From Litorivivens sp041624475 (GTDB lineage Bacteria > Pseudomonadota > Gammaproteobacteria > Pseudomonadales > Spongiibacteraceae), in contig NZ_JBFJUX010000014.1 of NCBI RefSeq assembly GCF_041624475.1, forward strand, positions 1-64,000: a DNA stretch of 64,000 nucleotides. The letters are read 5' to 3'. The translations under genes were made by a program, and so were the position numbers. Positions 25,681-34,160 of the stretch are shown here, in pieces. Position 1 is the first letter of the stretch; the number at the start of each line of letters is the position of its first letter. The notes under the pieces were generated by a model. It did no database searches and was not told where the DNA came from. It was given only the letters and a program-made list of their open reading frames with translations.

Positions 25681-25699
25681 GCTTACTGACTCAGTAAGC
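25681..25699. repeat. Perfect palindrome between convergent genes
   Basis: GCTTACTGA-C-TCAGTAAGC is a perfect 9-bp inverted repeat with a single central base, 10 bp after the hydrolase stop and ahead of the convergent Rieske gene. It lacks a T run, so it may be a weak terminator or a binding site. Confidence 0.5.
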
Positions 25700-25797
25700 G
25701 AACATAACTGGAGCTACCGGGGTTAGGCTGCAGCAGGACGACGCGATTGGTTTCTGACGATTGCACGATGCATTTGTCAGCATCCCCCTGGGTTGCT

Positions 25798-26880
25798 TCA
25801 ACGTACGCTGCTGATTACCCGCTCCGGCTCGTCCCAGGCCTCTTCGGAGCGGGGGCGATAGAAACGGTCGTACCACTTGCGCAGTTTATTGATGGGCCCG
25901 TCGCCGTCGCAGAGTATGGGATCGCTGCGGTATTTCTTGGTCTCCCACACCTCAACATCGGAACCGAAGGCGGCGATGGCTGACAGCGGATAGCTGTCGA
26001 CAAAATCCTGCGGCAGGGGTTCATCGGTCAGGCTGGCGACGATCACTCCGGAGGTTAACTCGACTTCGTCGTCATTCAATGGCGTGTGATAGTTCAGCCA
26101 CCAGCTGGCATAGGACATTTCCGGGCTTTTTGAGGTGGTGTAGTAATACATCACGCTCGGGCCGTGGTAGGTCGCCACCCCCCAACCCTCGGCATCGAGG
26201 CCGCGCTCGCGCCGGGCGGCGTTGATATCAAAATCGATACCCCGTGGCTGAATCATATCGAGTTCAATGTCGGGCTGGATGCGCGACTCCTGACTGACCG
26301 AGTAAGGTGTAAAGACATTGTCGAACTGCAATGGATAGCCACCGTGTACCGAAGGAAAGTGGCCGGCATCGACAATGTTTTCGATAATCTCGCGGCCGTG
26401 GGAGCGAATCACTGTGCGGTTAAAGCGCCAATCGCCCCAGCCCGGCTGGTTCCACTCGGGAATGTCCGGCAATTGCCAGTTCGGCGCGCCCCCTTCGCTG
26501 TCGTACCACAGAGCGATAAAGCCGTTTTTCTCCACTACTGGCCAACTATTCAGCGCGTTTTTGGCGCGCTCCGGAATTTTATTGGCGTAGGGAATCGCGG
26601 TGCAGGAACCGCTGCAGTCAAATTGCCAGCCGTGAAAGGGGCAGCGTATGGTATTGCCTATCACGCGGCTGCCGGTGCCAGCCAGGTGAGCGCCGAGATG
26701 GGGACAGTAGGCATCGAGTATCACCGCTTCGCCGCTGTCACCGCGAAACAGCACCAGATCTTCGTTGAAATAGTGCAGCGCTTTTACGTCACCTTTGGCC
26801 AGTTCCTGGGACAGGGCGACGATATGCCAGCCGCGCGCAAAGCGGCCTTTTTCTTCGAAGGCGTAGCGAGGTTCAGACAT
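25798..26880 (-). CDS. Rieske 2Fe-2S oxygenase (KshA-like)
   Basis: A 360-residue terminal oxygenase. The Rieske centre ligands are Cys59/His61 (CPHLGAH) and Cys80/His83 (CPFHGW). The mononuclear iron site is seen in ENIVDAGHFPSVHG (Asn168, Asp171, His174, His179). Length and order fit KshA, the oxygenase of 3-ketosteroid 9-alpha-hydroxylase. The ATG at 26880 overlaps the KstD-like stop by 8 bp; together KstD and Ksh would open steroid ring B. The reductase partner (KshB) is not in the window. The substrate is inferred from the KstD pairing. Confidence 0.83.
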   Translation of the reverse strand: MSEPRYAFEEKGRFARGWHIVALSQELAKGDVKALHYFNEDLVLFRGDSGEAVILDAYCPHLGAHLAGTGSRVIGNTIRCPFHGWQFDCSGSCTAIPYANKIPERAKNALNSWPVVEKNGFIALWYDSEGGAPNWQLPDIPEWNQPGWGDWRFNRTVIRSHGREIIENIVDAGHFPSVHGGYPLQFDNVFTPYSVSQESRIQPDIELDMIQPRGIDFDINAARRERGLDAEGWGVATYHGPSVMYYYTTSKSPEMSYASWWLNYHTPLNDDEVELTSGVIVASLTDEPLPQDFVDSYPLSAIAAFGSDVEVWETKKYRSDPILCDGDGPINKLRKWYDRFYRPRSEEAWDEPERVISSVR

Positions 26881-28609
26881 CGCGGTTCTCCTTGGTTGCT
26901 GCGTCCTGCTGAGCCGCATGGCGTGCGGCGATATAGGCAAAGGTCATGGCCGGGCCGATGGTCGAGCCTGCGCCGGGGTAACTGTTGCCCATCACGGCGC
27001 CGGAGCAGTTGCCACTGGCGTACAGTCCGGGAATAGCGTCGCCCCGGGTGTTGAGCACGCGGCCGGTGTCATCGGTTTTCAGGCCGCCCTTGGTACCCAG
27101 ATCACCCGGGTATACTTTGAGAGCGTAGAAGGGCGCTTCAACTATGGGCGCCAGGCTGGGGTTGGGTTTTACCGACTGATCACCGTAGTAGCGGTCGATA
27201 GCACTCTGACCGCGCTGATAATCCGGATCTTCGCCTTTGCGGGCAAAGCTGTTGTGCCGCTCGATGGCCGCCCGAAAACTGTCTGCCGGAACCTGCATCT
27301 GACTGGCCAGCTCTTCAAGCGTGTCGGCCTTGCAGAGAAAGCCGCTCTCGAACCAATCGCTGGGCAGACGCGCGTCGCCCTGTACCTTGCCCGGTGGCAC
27401 CGGCCCCATCATGTAGTTGTGGCGAGCGCGGGCGTCGAACACCATATGGCTGGGCACGGAATCGATGCCATTGGCGTGGTTCTGCCACAGGGTTTTGATC
27501 AGGTCTTCATAGGGGGCGGCTTCGTTGCAAAAGCGTTTGCCGCTGCTGTCGATAAACACCGAACCGGGCATGGCCTTGCCGGAAATCAGTGCCAGCACCG
27601 AACCGTCCGGAAACTTGACGGAGGGCGTCCACCAGGCGCAGTCCATAAAGGCCAGATCTGCGCCCACCTCCTGCCCAAGGGCAATTGCATCGCCGACATT
27701 GCCGGGCGCATCGCTGCTGAAGGTTTCGCCTGTCGGCAGTTGGCCGAAGCGCTGCCTGAGGGCGACGTTCTGGCCCATGCCGCCGCTGGCCATCAGTACG
27801 CCGCGGCGGGCCTTTAACCGCTTTGTCCGACCCTGCGGGTCAATAACCTCCAAGCCAGTAATTCGATCGCCCTCGCACACAAGCTGTTTTGCCGAGGTAT
27901 TCAGCCAGAAAGGCACCTTGTGGCGCAGCAGGGCGCGGCGCAGGCGCACCACCAGCGCCCGGCCAAGGGTTTGGCGGTTGTCGATCGGTCCGCGCAGACG
28001 GGCGGGAATATCGAGGTAGTAGCGCAGGATATTGCGCAGCATGTAGAGCTTGCCCTTCAGCGTCAGGTCCATCACCGCGCGGCTTTCCTTGACGGTAATG
28101 GCGAAGCGCATAACACCGTCGCGCAGAAAGTCGGGAAAGCGCTGCTCCTCGGCGTGCCGGCCAATACTGCGGCGGCTGATGGGGGCTGGCTCCATAGAGC
28201 GACCGCCGGGTTTGGCGCCGGCTACGTCTGGGTAGTAATCCGAATACTGAAGTGCGGCGTCAAAGCGGAGGTCGGCGTGCTTTTCCATAAAGGCCAGCAT
28301 GGCTTTGCCCTCGCGAATATAGGCGCGGAGTTTGGCGTCCGGCACGTCTGCGCCTACTACCTGTTGCAGATACTGCAGAGCGTCGGCTTCGCTGTCGTCG
28401 ATGCCGCCGCGCTTCATCGAGGGGTTGTCGGGAATCCAGATCACGCCGCCGGACAGGGCGGTGGTGCCGCCGAACTGATCGGTCTTTTCAATGATCAGCG
28501 TTTTCAGGCCGGAGGCTGCGGAAACGACAGCACCGCTCATGCCGGCAGCGCCGCTGCCCACCACGATAAAATCGTATTCGTCGTCCCAGGTAAGAGGTGT
28601 TTCGGCCAT
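26873..28609 (-). CDS. FAD-dependent 3-ketosteroid-delta1-dehydrogenase-like oxidoreductase
   Basis: A 578-residue flavoprotein of the KstD/FadB2 flavin family. The FAD-binding motif VVGSGAAGMSGA starts near residue 14, followed by IEKTDQFGGTTALSGG. The active-site Tyr544 and Gly548 lie in SYPGAGSTIGPAMTFAY. The ATG at 28609 is preferred; the frame continues to 28648 without better evidence. It is translationally coupled to the Rieske oxygenase downstream, the classical KstD/KshA pairing for ring A dehydrogenation and C9 hydroxylation. It is paralogous to the protein at 9166-10881. Confidence 0.85.
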   Translation of the reverse strand: MAETPLTWDDEYDFIVVGSGAAGMSGAVVSAASGLKTLIIEKTDQFGGTTALSGGVIWIPDNPSMKRGGIDDSEADALQYLQQVVGADVPDAKLRAYIREGKAMLAFMEKHADLRFDAALQYSDYYPDVAGAKPGGRSMEPAPISRRSIGRHAEEQRFPDFLRDGVMRFAITVKESRAVMDLTLKGKLYMLRNILRYYLDIPARLRGPIDNRQTLGRALVVRLRRALLRHKVPFWLNTSAKQLVCEGDRITGLEVIDPQGRTKRLKARRGVLMASGGMGQNVALRQRFGQLPTGETFSSDAPGNVGDAIALGQEVGADLAFMDCAWWTPSVKFPDGSVLALISGKAMPGSVFIDSSGKRFCNEAAPYEDLIKTLWQNHANGIDSVPSHMVFDARARHNYMMGPVPPGKVQGDARLPSDWFESGFLCKADTLEELASQMQVPADSFRAAIERHNSFARKGEDPDYQRGQSAIDRYYGDQSVKPNPSLAPIVEAPFYALKVYPGDLGTKGGLKTDDTGRVLNTRGDAIPGLYASGNCSGAVMGNSYPGAGSTIGPAMTFAYIAARHAAQQDAATKENRDV

Positions 28610-28691
28610 GACTGCAGTTTCCGCTCTTGCTTGCGTTGAGCATAGCAAGTGGCGAACAGCCGCAAATTACCACTCTGTCATTTGGCGGTTT

Positions 28692-29786
28692 TTATTCGGT
28701 TTCAGCAGAGGGGATGGGTTCGGGGCGCCCGAAAAAGTAACCCTGAAAATAGTCGATACCGATTTCGCGGCAGGCCTCGGCAACCTCGGCTGTTTCGATA
28801 CCCTCGGCCAGCGTGGGAATGCCCATGTCCTTAACCAGATTATTGAGGGAGGCCAGTAATCGGTATTTAGGCGTATCGGGCGCAATGCCGGCCACCAGGC
28901 CGATATCAAACTTGAGCATATCCGGGGGAACTTCAACCAGCTCCTGCAGGCGAGCCTGACCACTGCCGAAATCATCGTAAGCGAGTCGGATATTCATCTC
29001 GCGCAGAGCGACTTTCAAGTCCGCCATCATTTTCAGGTCGGTGACGGCGCCTTCGTGAACCTCAAATACCAGATTCAGACTGGGATGCTTTTTGCGCAGG
29101 CGATCGAGCCCTCGCAGCAGGTGGTCGGGTTTCAGGCTTTCTTTCGGGTGGGAGTTGAAAAATAGAGGCGCTGTTATGCCAGCGGCTTCGGCCTGCTCGA
29201 AACTGCGCTCGCGCAAGAGCTCGCTCAGCTCCACTTCCATATCCATAGCGCCGGCCAAGTTAAACATCTCATAGGGGCTGGCGCCGATAGTCGGGTGGGT
29301 ACCGCGACCCAGCAGTTCATAGCCGTAAAACCCGCCGCTACTTTTGATGATGGTCTGACGAAACCCGCATACCAGTCGTTTGCTGAGAAGCTCACCGAAT
29401 TCACGCGCCTGCGTTGGAAAATTCGTGGGTAGCGTACTGTTGCTGACCATGGTCTGGTCGCCAAAGAAATCAGTTTGTGTCCTTTCGCTGGTTCTGACCA
29501 GGAATTCCTGCTGGGCAAAATGCAGCACATCACCGTTGCTGATAATGGTTGGGGCAGTGATGCGTTCACGGTTGACGAAGGTACCGTTGGTGCTGCCGAG
29601 ATCGGTAACAATGAAATCGCCGTTGCTAATTGTGATTTCGGCATGCGCCCGGGACGCCTGGGAATCGGAGAGAACCACGTCGCAATTGGGAAGGCGGCCA
29701 ACCTTTGCAGGGAGGTCCTTCAGGTCGAATCGACGCGGAGTCCGGTTCGCACCTTCAAAGCATTCAAGACAAAGAGTCATGGTCAC
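28692..29786 (-). CDS. FHA-EAL two-domain c-di-GMP signalling protein
   Basis: A 364-residue cytosolic protein. An FHA phosphothreonine-binding domain occupies about residues 25-98 (VGRLP, SRAH at 45-48, GSTNGT at 64-69). An EAL phosphodiesterase domain spans about 135-358. In the EAL part the motif itself reads ELL, but the other expected residues are visible: FFNSHP, FEVHEG, AYDDFGSG, LKFDIG, AEGIET and FQGYFFGRP. It may hydrolyse c-di-GMP under control of a Ser/Thr kinase through the FHA domain. It precedes the KstD-like gene by 82 bp on the same strand, without proof of co-transcription. Confidence 0.87.
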   Translation of the reverse strand: MTMTLCLECFEGANRTPRRFDLKDLPAKVGRLPNCDVVLSDSQASRAHAEITISNGDFIVTDLGSTNGTFVNRERITAPTIISNGDVLHFAQQEFLVRTSERTQTDFFGDQTMVSNSTLPTNFPTQAREFGELLSKRLVCGFRQTIIKSSGGFYGYELLGRGTHPTIGASPYEMFNLAGAMDMEVELSELLRERSFEQAEAAGITAPLFFNSHPKESLKPDHLLRGLDRLRKKHPSLNLVFEVHEGAVTDLKMMADLKVALREMNIRLAYDDFGSGQARLQELVEVPPDMLKFDIGLVAGIAPDTPKYRLLASLNNLVKDMGIPTLAEGIETAEVAEACREIGIDYFQGYFFGRPEPIPSAETE

Positions 29787-29942
29787 AGCGCGCCAGTGTC
29801 TGAGCGGATAGTGCTTGTCCAGCGTTACTATTCAGAGGTGCAGAGCCTGTCATGGCAAAATCCCTTGCTGTTCCTGGCTAACAATAGCAAAACCCGCAGT
29901 GCTTGGCAGCGCCTTTATTGTCCGGTGGGTAGTCAGCAGATT

Positions 29943-30779
29943 TTATGCAACCTGTGGTTTGCTGATCGGTTGTTGGGTAGACCACCAGATGCAAAACAGC
30001 AGGAACACCTGAACCACCAGCCGTATCGACAGGAAGGCTTCGGATACATCGGGAAAGTCCTGTGGGTTTAACCACATATGCACATTCACCGGCGTAACGA
30101 CCAGTGTCAGAACAAACAGGCCAATACCTGCCCAGCGACGCAGCGGCGGATAGAGAAGGGCAAAGGCGCCGACCAGCTCGAACACACCGCTGATATAGAC
30201 TGCGGGGTAATGCCAGGGCAGGTAGTCGGGCATGATGCCGGCAAAAAAGTCGGCGGCAAAAAAGTGGCCGAGACCACCGGCGAAAAACCAGAAAAAGACA
30301 AACAGCAGGGCAGCGGCCCGGAGTTTGGAGTCAGGCAGAATGGACATGTTAGAGCTTCCTGAAAGATTGCCGCCACCATACCCTCTGCCGGTCTTGGAAG
30401 CGACTGGTTGGTCTGCAGCTACCGGGTCGCTCTGCGCGGATGCCTTGAGCCAGTTATCGAGCAGGGCCACATTGCGCTGGTTTTTGCGTAGCGCCACGTC
30501 AGCAATGTCGCCGACAATGGGAATACTGCCCACCACAAAATCCAGCGCAATATTGCCGAGCAATCTTGCTTGCAGATGCTTGGGTGCCTTGAGTTTGTGA
30601 CCCTGCCAGACAATGCTCAACGAGAGCAGGGCGCTGAGCAGATCGCCTGCGACGGGCAGCAGCCCGAGCAGAGAATCGACGCCGATGCGCCAGCGGGTAA
30701 AAGGGATGCCCCAGGCGCCGTCCAGCAATACCGCCAGCTGCCGCGCGCCGCGCAGCGGGTCATGGGGCTCGGTCGTCAT
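29943..30779 (-). CDS. DUF4112-DoxX fusion membrane protein
   Basis: A 278-residue membrane protein with two parts normally found as separate proteins. Residues about 10-105 match DUF4112 (LLDGAWGIPFTRWRIGVDSLLGL and GSIPIVGDIADV). Residues about 145-272 match DoxX-type four-helix membrane proteins. A linker of about 40 residues rich in Gly, Ser and Ala joins them. At 30347, at the start of the DoxX part, there is an internal ATG preceded by AGGAAG at good spacing, so a free DoxX protein of 134 residues may also be made. The ATG at 30779 overlaps the upstream small gene (ATGA). Confidence 0.78.
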   Translation of the reverse strand: MTTEPHDPLRGARQLAVLLDGAWGIPFTRWRIGVDSLLGLLPVAGDLLSALLSLSIVWQGHKLKAPKHLQARLLGNIALDFVVGSIPIVGDIADVALRKNQRNVALLDNWLKASAQSDPVAADQPVASKTGRGYGGGNLSGSSNMSILPDSKLRAAALLFVFFWFFAGGLGHFFAADFFAGIMPDYLPWHYPAVYISGVFELVGAFALLYPPLRRWAGIGLFVLTLVVTPVNVHMWLNPQDFPDVSEAFLSIRLVVQVFLLFCIWWSTQQPISKPQVA

Positions 30780-30934
30780 TTCTTGGCGATGATGTAGACC
30801 GCGTGAATGATGCCCGGCAGGTAGCCCAGCAGGGTCAGCAGAATATTCAGCCAGAAGTGCTTGCCAATGCCTACCTGCAGAAAAACGCCAAGCGGTGGCA
30901 GAAGCACGGCGAACAGAATACGAATCAGATCCAT
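30776..30934 (-). CDS. YqaE/Pmp3-family small membrane protein
   Basis: A 52-residue protein with two transmembrane helices and the Pmp3/YqaE signature (LLPPLGVFLQVGIGKHFWLNILLTLLGYLPGIIHAVYII split around a short loop). Homologues help keep membrane potential under salt or cold stress. The ATG at 30934 is preferred over one 14 codons upstream because the family starts right at the first helix. It overlaps the DUF4112-DoxX start by 4 bp. Confidence 0.88.
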   Translation of the reverse strand: MDLIRILFAVLLPPLGVFLQVGIGKHFWLNILLTLLGYLPGIIHAVYIIAKK

Positions 30935-31020
30935 GGAGTTTCCTCTGTTGAATTTATGCGGGTCAATGATGGTCAATTAGGCCGCATTTGCCCAGCAAAA
31001 AAACGTGAACTCTGCGCAAA

Positions 31021-31920
31021 TCAGCGATAAACCGCGCAGGCTTTCACAAGATAGTCAGCCAGCGCCGACACGGCGGGCATCACACCACGCCTCGAGGGCA
31101 TCAGCAAAGAGACCTCCGCGTCACCTGCCGTCCACTCGGGCAGCAGACGCACCAGCTCGCCCCGCTCCAGTTCGGGGCGGCACAGGTAGGCCGGCAAGGC
31201 GACGATGCCCAGCCCCTGAATGGCAGCTATTTTCAATGTTTCGATGTCATCGCTGCACAGCCTGGGCTGGAAGGGCACCACCGCATCAACGCCTTGGGTA
31301 CTGCGCAGCTGCCACTGGCCACTGGCCGGCTTCCAGCCCAGTTTCAGGCCACTGTGGTGCATCAAGGCTTGCGGTGTTTCCGGGCAACCAAACTGGTCTA
31401 CATAGCGTTGACCGGCAAACAGGTGCCAGGGCGCGGGCATCAGGTGGCGCTGAACCAGGTTGGAGTCGGGCAGTGGACCGGTGTGGGCTCGCACGGCCAG
31501 ATCAATACCCGATTCCACCAGGTCCACGTGTTGGTTGGTGACTTGCTCGATCAAGGTCACTTTCGGGTGTTTGGAGAGAAATTCCAGAAAAAAATCCTGC
31601 AGTACCCACTGGGCCATGGCAACCGAGCAGGTGATCCGCACTGGCCCGGCGAGGGTGGTGCTCTGGCGGTTGACGGTGGCCTCGGCAGCTTCCATTTCGT
31701 CCACCATGCTGCGCGCGTGCTGAAAAAAGGTCTGCCCGACATCGGTAATGGCAAAGCGGCGTGAGGTGCGTTGCAGCAGCCGCACGCCGAGGCGTTCTTC
31801 CAGCTGCTGGATATGGCGACTCAGCCGGGATTTGGGGATATCCAGGGCCCGTGCCGCCGGGGCGAAACCCCGGTGTTCCACCACGTAGACAAAATAGAAA
31901 TAGTCATTGAGATCAATCAT
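31021..31920 (-). CDS. LysR-family transcriptional regulator
   Basis: A 299-residue LysR-type regulator. The winged helix-turn-helix covers about residues 3-62 (FAPAARALDIPKSRLSRHIQQLEERLGVRLLQR) and the effector-binding domain the rest. It is divergent from the pirin gene across 110 bp that holds a perfect palindrome, the usual layout for a LysR protein controlling its neighbour. Similar LysR-pirin-reductase groups are often tied to redox or electrophile stress; the effector is unknown. Confidence 0.9.
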   Translation of the reverse strand: MIDLNDYFYFVYVVEHRGFAPAARALDIPKSRLSRHIQQLEERLGVRLLQRTSRRFAITDVGQTFFQHARSMVDEMEAAEATVNRQSTTLAGPVRITCSVAMAQWVLQDFFLEFLSKHPKVTLIEQVTNQHVDLVESGIDLAVRAHTGPLPDSNLVQRHLMPAPWHLFAGQRYVDQFGCPETPQALMHHSGLKLGWKPASGQWQLRSTQGVDAVVPFQPRLCSDDIETLKIAAIQGLGIVALPAYLCRPELERGELVRLLPEWTAGDAEVSLLMPSRRGVMPAVSALADYLVKACAVYR

Positions 31921-31934
31921 GCCCCTATCTTTAT

Positions 31935-31952
31935 CGTTCTATATGTAGAACG
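31935..31952. promoter_or_regulatory. Probable LysR operator
   Basis: CGTTCTA-TATG-TAGAACG is a perfect 7-bp inverted repeat in the divergent LysR/pirin gap, starting 15 bp upstream of the LysR start codon. It contains the T-N11-A pattern typical of LysR sites. Confidence 0.65.
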
Positions 31953-32030
31953 CAACTTGCTATTTCTGGTTATTTTCGGTGCCACTGTTCCACTGATATG
32001 GTTGTTCCATCGAAAACAGGAGGGAATCCC

Positions 32031-32912
32031 ATGACTGGACAAGCACAGACTGTAGATCGTCAATCCCCGGCGCTAGAACTGTCAGAAGTCATCAAGGGTG
32101 TTGGCATGTCGAGCGGCGCGGGTTTTACCGCACGCGGGTTTCGCGAACGGCAATTCGATGGGCTGATGGACCCGCTGATTATGGTGGATCACTTTGTCAT
32201 GACCGAGCCGACCTTCGGCCCCCACCCCCACGCGGGCCTGTCGGCGGTATCGCTGTTGTTTGAAGACAGTGAGGGGCGGTTTCACAACCGTGACTCGCTG
32301 GGCAACAACCTGGATCTTCTGCCGGGTGATCTCTACTGGTTAAAGGCAGCGCGTGGCGTGGTGCACGATGAAAAAACGCGCCCCGGCGCGCGCACCCACG
32401 GCTTGCAGTTCTTCGTAAATCTGCCTGCCCGTCACAAAAACGACGAGCCCGCCGCTCTGCATGTACCGGCTGCCAGGATGCCGGTGCTGGAAGGGGAAGG
32501 TTATCGTCTGCGCGTTGTGCTGGGTGAATTCGATGGTGTGCTGGGCGCCCGTCCGCCGGCCCTGCCATTGAATCTGGTCGAGGGCAGACTGTCTGCCGGT
32601 ACCGCCATAGACCACGGCCTGCAGCCGGGCCTGAGCGCCTGGCTCTATGCGGCCGCCGGGGGGCTGACCCTGAGCGTGGGCGGTTTGAGCCGTACCCTGG
32701 CGGAGGGTGAGTCACTGGCGTTGCGCAATACCTCGCCGCAAGCGCTGAGTTTTTCGATCCAAGCCGATCTTGATGCGCATGTCGTGCTGATCGAAGCCGA
32801 ACCCTTGCGCGAGTGCTTCGTTCAGAAAGGCCCGTTTGTCATGAGCACGCTGGAAGATCTGGCGCGGGTCAATCGGGACTACGCCAAAGGCCTGATGGGC
32901 GAGCTGCAGTAA
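32031..32912 (+). CDS. Pirin-family protein
   Basis: A 293-residue bicupin of the pirin family (non-haem metal-binding, sometimes quercetinase). The N-terminal cupin has the metal motif FGPHPHAGLSAV (about residue 60-71) with a further His in VVHDEK. Start ATG 32031 has an ACAGGAGGG ribosome-binding site; an upstream in-frame ATG at 31998 lacks one. It is followed 45 bp later by an FMN reductase gene, and both are probably controlled by the divergent LysR regulator. Confidence 0.9.
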   Translation: MTGQAQTVDRQSPALELSEVIKGVGMSSGAGFTARGFRERQFDGLMDPLIMVDHFVMTEPTFGPHPHAGLSAVSLLFEDSEGRFHNRDSLGNNLDLLPGDLYWLKAARGVVHDEKTRPGARTHGLQFFVNLPARHKNDEPAALHVPAARMPVLEGEGYRLRVVLGEFDGVLGARPPALPLNLVEGRLSAGTAIDHGLQPGLSAWLYAAAGGLTLSVGGLSRTLAEGESLALRNTSPQALSFSIQADLDAHVVLIEAEPLRECFVQKGPFVMSTLEDLARVNRDYAKGLMGELQ

Positions 32913-32957
32913 AACAATTCACTACCCTGACACATTGATTGCAACAGGAGAAACACC

Positions 32958-33497
32958 ATGAAAATACTCGCGATCCCTGCCAGTAACAGTCGCAAATCCA
33001 TCAATCGCCAGCTGCTTAACTACGCGGCCAGGCTGCTGCCCGATGACACCGTTGAACTGCTGGATATCAATGACTATCCGCTGCCAATTTACAGCGAAGA
33101 TATTGAGGCCGAGGTGGGCGTGCCGCAGCCGGCCCGGGATTTTCTCGACAAAATCGCCGAAGCGGATGCGCTATTGATTTCCTACGCCGAGCACAATGGC
33201 GGCTATGCCGTAGCCTACAAAAACCTGTTTGACTGGGCGTCGCGCGCTGATCGCAATGTCTATCAGCACAAGCCCATTGTCATGTTGGCAGCATCACCTG
33301 GCCCAGGTGGTGCGAGCAGTGTGCTTGGCAGTGCAGTCAATTCCGCCCACTTTTTCAGTGGCGAGGTACTGGCCTCACTTTCGGTGCCGAGTTTTTACGA
33401 GCATTTCGATGCGGAAGGCGGTAGGCTTATCGATAGCGAACTCGATGCCAGCCTGCGCGAAGCACTGGAGCATCTGAGCCCCGTAGAGGTGGTGTAA
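32958..33497 (+). CDS. NAD(P)H-dependent FMN reductase family protein
   Basis: A 179-residue flavodoxin-like reductase of the NADPH-dependent FMN reductase family (ChrR/azoreductase-like). The phosphate-binding loop is PASNSRKSINRQL near the N-terminus; the second flavin motif is SYAEHNGGYAVAYKNLFDWAS (about residue 75-95), split from AASPGPGGASSVLG. It probably reduces quinones or other electrophiles. It has an ACAGGAGA ribosome-binding site and follows pirin in a two-gene operon closed by a strong terminator. Confidence 0.87.
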   Translation: MKILAIPASNSRKSINRQLLNYAARLLPDDTVELLDINDYPLPIYSEDIEAEVGVPQPARDFLDKIAEADALLISYAEHNGGYAVAYKNLFDWASRADRNVYQHKPIVMLAASPGPGGASSVLGSAVNSAHFFSGEVLASLSVPSFYEHFDAEGGRLIDSELDASLREALEHLSPVEVV

Positions 33498-33534
33498 GTC
33501 CGCGTGAATGATTGGCGCAATCTGTTCTGGTGTG

Positions 33535-33572
33535 AAAGTCTCTGACACGCAGTGCTGCGTGTCAGAGACTTT
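33535..33572. terminator. Long perfect hairpin, bidirectional terminator
   Basis: A 17-bp perfect stem: the arm at 33535-33551 (AAAGTCTCTGACACGCA) pairs with 33556-33572, with a loop of 4 nt. It starts with AAA and ends in TTT, and lies between the convergent FMN reductase and YqhA-like genes. Confidence 0.85.
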
Positions 33573-33574
33573 GA

Positions 33575-34069
33575 TCAGTGGCTTTTGCGAGTGATCTTGT
33601 CGAGATAGCCCATGGCAAAAGCCGAGACCACAAAGGTGAGATGGATAATGACATACCACTTCAGGTAGGTGGGTGAAGTGTTCTCGGTATTTACAAACAC
33701 TTTCAGTAAGTGAATGGATGAAATCGCCACAATGGATGCCGCAACTTTGTTTTTAAGCGAGCCGGAATCCACTTTGCCCAGCCAGCTCAGTTTTTCCTTG
33801 TCTTCGCTGATGTCCAGCTGCGACACAAAATTTTCATAGCCACTGAACATCACCATGACCAGTAAGCCGCCTACCAGTGCCATATCCACCAGTGACAGCA
33901 CCAGCAATACCAGATCTGCTTCTTTCATTTCGAAAATCAGCGGCAGGTAGTGAAATATTTCCTGGAAGAATTTCAGGCCCAGCATAAACAGCGCCAGACT
34001 CAGGCCAATGTAGATGGGTGCCAGAATCCAGCGCGTCCCGTACATCAGGTTTTCGACAAAGCGTTCCAA
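33575..34069 (-). CDS. UPF0114/YqhA-family inner-membrane protein
   Basis: A 164-residue protein with about four transmembrane helices, matching the UPF0114 (YqhA/TIGR00645) family from the N-terminal MERFVENLMYGTRWILAPIY to the VDSGSLKNKVAASIVAISSIHLL segment. Function is unknown. It lies immediately downstream of a long hairpin and is read away from hemolysin III and EF-P on the same strand. Confidence 0.9.
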   Translation of the reverse strand: MERFVENLMYGTRWILAPIYIGLSLALFMLGLKFFQEIFHYLPLIFEMKEADLVLLVLSLVDMALVGGLLVMVMFSGYENFVSQLDISEDKEKLSWLGKVDSGSLKNKVAASIVAISSIHLLKVFVNTENTSPTYLKWYVIIHLTFVVSAFAMGYLDKITRKSH

Positions 34070-34160
34070 AACAAATCTCCGAAAAGTCGTTCGAGTGAGG
34101 GCGGATTATACAGGGTAATCAGAGCATTCTGGACGGTTGAATCCTGCGAACAGAGTCTGC

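Noticed and set aside
26164..27036. 290-codon plus-strand ORF
   Set aside because: Spans the antisense of the Rieske oxygenase and the end of the KstD-like gene; no family resemblance.
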